This document shows positions 59,873-64,000 of a stretch of DNA of 64,000 nucleotides, in pieces (within the stretch, counting starts at the first letter, position 1; each line of letters opens with the position of its first letter). Both the position numbers and the translations under genes were made by a program. Under the pieces are notes generated by a model. It had not been told where the DNA came from and did no database searches. It saw nothing but the letters and a program-made list of their open reading frames with translations. The stretch is taken from NCBI GenBank assembly GCA_037956075.1, contig CP138327.1, positions 1,372,296 through 1,436,295 of the forward strand, written 5' to 3'. Source of the DNA: Catillopecten margaritatus gill symbiont (GTDB taxonomy: Bacteria; Pseudomonadota; Gammaproteobacteria; PS1; Pseudothioglobaceae).

Positions 59873-60150
59873 CTCATTTTTTTCTGTTTAAAGTTGGTGT
59901 AGGTTGAGGTGAAATCTGTCAGGTTGACTGCTATGGTGTTTTTATTGTCTTCTACTGAGGTGTTAAAATTGTTTACGTTATTAACTTTGCCTTGAAGGTC
60001 TCCAGTATTCAAACCGTTTATTAAGTTTTGAGCCTCAGTATGTTGTAAGAAAATGTTACTATGAGCCGTATCAATTTTGTTGATTTTGTCAACAGTTTCA
60101 TTTAGCAGGGTTTTTAACTCATCTTTATTCATGCCGTTAATTGTTATCAT
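59830..60150 (-). CDS. Coiled-coil protein, N-terminal part of a frameshifted gene
   Basis: 106 codons from the ATG at 60150 (MITINGMNKDELKTLLNETV). Mostly helical coil with Asn-rich stretches (LTDFTSTYTNFKQKK). After KQKK, an A7 run, the frame goes into an unlikely tail (MSCLAMKITKMTMEV), while the -1 frame continues with the membrane-protein part at 59270. Pseudogene, slippage or sequence error are all possible. Confidence 0.55.
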   Translation of the reverse strand: MITINGMNKDELKTLLNETVDKINKIDTAHSNIFLQHTEAQNLINGLNTGDLQGKVNNVNNFNTSVEDNKNTIAVNLTDFTSTYTNFKQKKMSCLAMKITKMTMEV

Positions 60151-60644
60151 AATCTATTCTTTTAATTAATTATTAGAAGCTTGCTTTTCAAGCTCCATGT
60201 TAGGAGAGGGGATTGGACAGTCATTAATCATACTTGTATAGTATTTAAAAAAAATATTTTTTTCATTATAACACCCTAGAAGATGGCATTTATTTAAATA
60301 AATATAGACACAAAAGAGCTAAAAAGCATAGCTCAACATAAGGCGAATGTTTGACTACCGCTTCAGTAGAAAATGTTTCAAGTTGTAAATATATTGACAC
60401 TCTTATGGCTTGCTCTATTCTTTATCTTCCTATTTTTTTCCATAATCCTTGCTTATAAAGATTTTTATTAGGCTTTCTAGTCTAAAAGCAAAAAAAATAG
60501 TTAAATAGTTAAATAGTTACGGTATAATACACAACATAAATTAACGATTAACGATTAACGATTAACGATTAACGATTAACGATTAACGATTAACGATTAA
60601 CGATTAACGATTAACGATTAACGATTAACGATTAACGATTAACG
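60151..60644 (+). promoter_or_regulatory. Adhesin 3 leader and preceding unique DNA
   Basis: From 60266 (TTATAACACC) the sequence equals the other adhesin leaders; before it the DNA is unique and there is no TR, avd or RT. TTGACA at 60395 has the same TATTCT partner. The second -10 box is TATAAT here (60523-60528), a perfect consensus, where the other two leaders have TAAAAT. Confidence 0.6.
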
Positions 60645-60645
60645 A
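60541..60645 (+). repeat. Heptanucleotide tandem repeat, 15 copies, abutting adhesin 3 start
   Basis: Fifteen perfect TTAACGA units; the last A begins the ATG. Confidence 0.97.
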
Positions 60646-63600
60646 TGAAAACACTATTAAAAAACGCCTGTTCAACTAATTATAATGCCACTAACCTAAT
60701 TACCCATGTTGCGTGGGTGGGTGGGGCACATTCTAGAGCGCTAAGCAGGCTTAAGCATTTTTTAGCTTTTGGCGCTTTGACTCTATCACTTAACGTTACC
60801 TCAGGTGGTGAGATTAACCAGTTTGACAAAGAAGCTTATCTTAACCTTGGACAACAGTACAGTGATAACAATACTCAAGTAGCTGTTAAAGAAGAAAACA
60901 CAATTGATACACTCCTTAAAGAGATTGGCTCTTCTGTTCGTAATGCCTTGGGCGGTACAGATTCTGACAATGCCAATCAGCTTGGTAAAAAAATTACTGA
61001 TAATTTAAAAAATAAAGCCAACAACACAGTGATTAATAAAACCGAAGGCTTTATTAATCAAAAAGCCAATGAACTTGCTAATAGTATTGGCAACGGTAGA
61101 ACTGAAATCTCTGTGCATAAATTAGAGTCTAATAACCCAACATATAGTCTTAAAACCATTCAACCATTGACTGAGCTTAATACAGATTCAACAGAGCTAA
61201 CTTTTATCCAAGCTCAAATTAACTCTGGTGAAAACCATGGTGAGCGCCGTGACACTATTAATTTAGGCCTTGGACAGCGTTACCTACTTGAAGGTGGTCA
61301 GTCTATTGCTGGTATTAATCTATTCACTGATTATGAAACCGAGTCTAAGCACAAGCGTGCATCGCTAGGTTTGGAATACCAAAGAGCTAACTTTAGTGCC
61401 AATATTAATAAATACTACCCATTGTCAGATAAGAAAGTTATTGGTGATTACACTGAAGAGCCACTAGCAGGACATGACATTAAACTAACGGGTCAAGTAC
61501 CTTATCTATCTTGGGCAAAAATCAAAGGCACGCACTATTATTGGGATGCCAAAGTTGGCGACAATATTAAAGGTACTATTTTAGGTGTTGAAATAGAGCT
61601 TAATCCTTCTACTACGCTAGAAATAGGTACTGAAAACTCAAACACAGCTGAGCGTGCAAGCTATGCACGCCTAAGCGCACAACTGCCATTTAAAGATGGC
61701 GAAGCATTAACTAATTTTAAAGTCTCTGATCAAGCTTTTGCTAACTCAAATATTGTTACCCTAACCGATCTTGACTTTGTTGAAAGATCTAACAAAATCC
61801 GTATTGAAAAACTCTTAAATGGTGTTAGCGTGGTTTTGGGTGAATACAACGCTCCTACAGTAGGCTCTACCTGTACACTTTACAATGCATCAAATGTTGC
61901 TATTGCCAATGGCTCTGGTGTAACAGGCGCTGATGGCAGTGTAACACTGTCAAATGTTGTTCTACATGCTGGACTAGTTTCTAGCTCTTGTAATGCCATT
62001 GGTACCTATATCGATGAAGCCACAGGTGTGACCACTACTAGCTCTCCAGTGCTCAGAGCGGCAAAAATTTATTCAGGCACAGGAGACTTAATTCTTCTAG
62101 CCTCACCTCTATCAGAAATTGCTTATCAATTAGCTTATGCTGGTACTTTAGCTAATGATATAACCACTAAAAATACACAAATTGCAACAGCATTTGGTAT
62201 AAGTGGCGTTGATTTTACCGCCACCATCCCAACGGATCTTAACACTATCACTGCCGCTAATGATGATGCGGGTAAATTTGGTACTGTGCTAGCAGCAGTC
62301 TCACAAATGTCTGAGAATGCAGGACATGATGATACACAGTCAACTGCAAATAATGGTGGTGATAATATCCACGCCAATGAAACTATCCAAGAGCTTGTTG
62401 TTGATATGGCTGATGGTGATATTGATGGTATTGCAGATGGACAAGGAAAAACTCTTAATCTTAATCAAGCTATAAACAATTTTAAAACAGGCTCTGGTGC
62501 TAACAACCCAACATCAGATACTGGAAACACTAATGCAGGCAATGTAGATATTGTAACAACCACCCCTAGTGTTATTTTAAATAAAACCGCAGTAACTCTT
62601 GATGAAAACGGTGTAACAACTTACACAGTAGTCCTTAACACGCAACCAACTGGTAGTGTTACGATCACCCCAGTGAGTGCTGATACCGGTGCTGCCTCCG
62701 TATCAGGTGTAATGACCTTTACCACAGCTAACTGGAGCACAGCGCAAACAGTTACAGTCACTGGTGTAGCTGATGTTAATGCAACTGATGAGACTGTAAC
62801 CATTAGTCATACTATTACAGGTGCTGATTATGCTAGTGTGACTTCTGCTGATGTGATTGCTACCGTAGTGGATTTTAGCATCAGTGCCCAAACTCGCTCT
62901 ATTGCTGAGAACTCTGCCAATACAACTAATGTGGGTGCAGTTCTTGTAACCACAGGTAGTCCAACTGGCTTTAGCATTACCAGCGGTAACACTAACACCG
63001 CCTTTGCGATTAGCAACAGTGGTCAAATCACCGTGGCCGATGTCAACCAGCTTGATTTTGAAACCACGACTAGCTACACGCTAGCAGTGCAGATCACCAA
63101 AGCTGACACCACGTCACAAAGTGCTAATATTACGGTTAATGTCACTAACGTTAATGAGGGTAGTGCTTCGATCAGTGCCCAAACTCGTTCTATTGCTGAG
63201 AACTCTGCCAATGCAACTAATGTGGGTGCAGTTCTTGTAACCACAGGTAGTCCAACTGGCTTTAGCATTACCAGCGGTAACACTAACACCGCCTTTGCGA
63301 TTAGCAACAGTGGTCAAATCACCGTGGCCGATGCCAACCAGCTTGATTTTGAAACCACGACTAGCTACACGCTAGCAGTGCAGATCACCAAAGCTGACAC
63401 CACGTCACAAAGTGCTAATATTACGGTTAATGTCACTAACGTTAATGAGGGTAGTGCTTCGATCAGTGCCCAAACTCGTTCTATTGCTGAGAACTCTGCC
63501 AATACAACTAATGTGGGTGCAGTTCTTGTAACCACAGGTAGTCCAACTGGCTTTAGCATTACCAGCGGTAACACTAACACCGCCTTTGCGATTAGCAACA

Positions 63601-64000
63601 GTGGTCAAATCACCGTGGCCGATGTCAACCAGCTTGATTTTGAAACCACGACTAGCTACACGCTAGCAGTGCAGATCACCAAAGCTGACACCACGTCACA
63701 AAGTGCTAATATTACGGTTAATGTCACTAACGTTAATGAGGGTAGTGCTGTTTCGATCAGTGCCCAAACTCGTTCTATTGCTGAGAACTCTGCCAATGCA
63801 ACTAATGTGGGTGCAGTTCTTGTAACCACAGGTAGTCCAACTGGCTTTAGCATTACCAGCGGTAACACTAACACCGCCTTTGCGATTAGCAACAGTGGTC
63901 AAATCACCGTGGCCGATGCCAACCAGCTTGATTTTGAAACCACGACTAGCTACACGCTAGCAGTGCAGATCACCAAAGCTGACACCACGTCACAAAGTGC
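60645..64000 (+). CDS. Adhesin 3: inverse autotransporter with cadherin-like repeats (partial)
   Basis: Frame open from the ATG to the window end (~1118 codons). The signal, barrel, Ig-like and Calx-beta-like parts equal those of adhesin 2 except for scattered substitutions (HAGLVSSS for HTGLISSS, QLAYAG for QLANAG). The first four cadherin-like repeats are present, then the window ends, so its FISUMP tip and VR are not seen. It is not preceded by a TR-avd cassette, and may represent the ancestral arrangement of the locus. Confidence 0.88.
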   Translation, partial: MKTLLKNACSTNYNATNLITHVAWVGGAHSRALSRLKHFLAFGALTLSLNVTSGGEINQFDKEAYLNLGQQYSDNNTQVAVKEENTIDTLLKEIGSSVRNALGGTDSDNANQLGKKITDNLKNKANNTVINKTEGFINQKANELANSIGNGRTEISVHKLESNNPTYSLKTIQPLTELNTDSTELTFIQAQINSGENHGERRDTINLGLGQRYLLEGGQSIAGINLFTDYETESKHKRASLGLEYQRANFSANINKYYPLSDKKVIGDYTEEPLAGHDIKLTGQVPYLSWAKIKGTHYYWDAKVGDNIKGTILGVEIELNPSTTLEIGTENSNTAERASYARLSAQLPFKDGEALTNFKVSDQAFANSNIVTLTDLDFVERSNKIRIEKLLNGVSVVLGEYNAPTVGSTCTLYNASNVAIANGSGVTGADGSVTLSNVVLHAGLVSSSCNAIGTYIDEATGVTTTSSPVLRAAKIYSGTGDLILLASPLSEIAYQLAYAGTLANDITTKNTQIATAFGISGVDFTATIPTDLNTITAANDDAGKFGTVLAAVSQMSENAGHDDTQSTANNGGDNIHANETIQELVVDMADGDIDGIADGQGKTLNLNQAINNFKTGSGANNPTSDTGNTNAGNVDIVTTTPSVILNKTAVTLDENGVTTYTVVLNTQPTGSVTITPVSADTGAASVSGVMTFTTANWSTAQTVTVTGVADVNATDETVTISHTITGADYASVTSADVIATVVDFSISAQTRSIAENSANTTNVGAVLVTTGSPTGFSITSGNTNTAFAISNSGQITVADVNQLDFETTTSYTLAVQITKADTTSQSANITVNVTNVNEGSASISAQTRSIAENSANATNVGAVLVTTGSPTGFSITSGNTNTAFAISNSGQITVADANQLDFETTTSYTLAVQITKADTTSQSANITVNVTNVNEGSASISAQTRSIAENSANTTNVGAVLVTTGSPTGFSITSGNTNTAFAISNSGQITVADVNQLDFETTTSYTLAVQITKADTTSQSANITVNVTNVNEGSAVSISAQTRSIAENSANATNVGAVLVTTGSPTGFSITSGNTNTAFAISNSGQITVADANQLDFETTTSYTLAVQITKADTTSQS
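62877..64000 (+). repeat. Cadherin-like repeats of adhesin 3 (at least four)
   Basis: Same unit as in adhesins 1 and 2; the first two linkers lack the extra codon, the third has it. It runs into the window edge. Confidence 0.92.

Overview
The window looks like part of a low-GC gammaproteobacterial chromosome. Gene content and order (ratA divergent from smpB, rlmN to ispG, nadA/aspS, rpoZ next to dnaQ), two periplasmic rhodaneses and the wealth of mobile DNA and repeats recall sulfur-oxidising SUP05/Thioglobaceae bacteria, including bivalve symbionts. This taxonomic placement is inference from gene content only.

Region 1 (1-20739) is mostly housekeeping: the end of an RND transporter, ruvA, a leuD-leuC block with a DUF4160/DUF2442 pair wedged in, an asparagine-synthase-like amidotransferase, rnhA, tandem rhodaneses, smpB, HU, rlmN-ispG, dxs, trhO, grxD and a secreted nuclease. 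Region 2 (20740-22261) is a small accessory patch with a degenerate copy of the purL 3' end, inverted palindromic repeats and two attC-like sites bracketing three tiny genes, resembling an integron cassette without an integrase. Region 3 (22262-33551) is a minus-strand housekeeping block: purL, Bro-N gene, yebC, nadA, aspS, DUF502, map, htpX, a pseudouridine synthase. Region 4 (33564-41532) has repeats, a subtilase with a PrcB-like partner, an Hsp33 that has lost two zinc cysteines, an IS3-family element, three tRNAs, dnaQ, rpoZ and a symporter small subunit whose partner gene is cut by an IS30-family element.

Region 5 (41563-64000) is the outstanding part: a tandemly duplicated diversity-generating retroelement (DGR) locus. 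Each unit carries a 183-bp template repeat (TR), an avd accessory gene, a reverse transcriptase cut off after 92 residues, a leader with a heptanucleotide repeat abutting the start codon, and a giant inverse-autotransporter adhesin with near-identical ~98-residue cadherin-like repeats and a C-terminal FISUMP (C-type-lectin-like) domain. The last ~60 codons of that domain are a variable repeat (VR) matching the TR. VR1 and VR2 differ from the TR at 15 and 17 positions, and 30 of these 32 differences fall on TR adenines, the DGR signature. A third adhesin copy runs off the window end.

Taken together, one adhesin family appears to vary in three ways: 5' leader heptamer number (10, 6 and 15 copies), stalk length (9, 12 and at least 4 repeats) and the ligand-binding tip (adenine mutagenesis). 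No intact reverse transcriptase is in the window, so activity would need one supplied in trans, or the cassettes are recently inactivated. IS30 copies bracket the two complete units and their flanks show recombination around the array.
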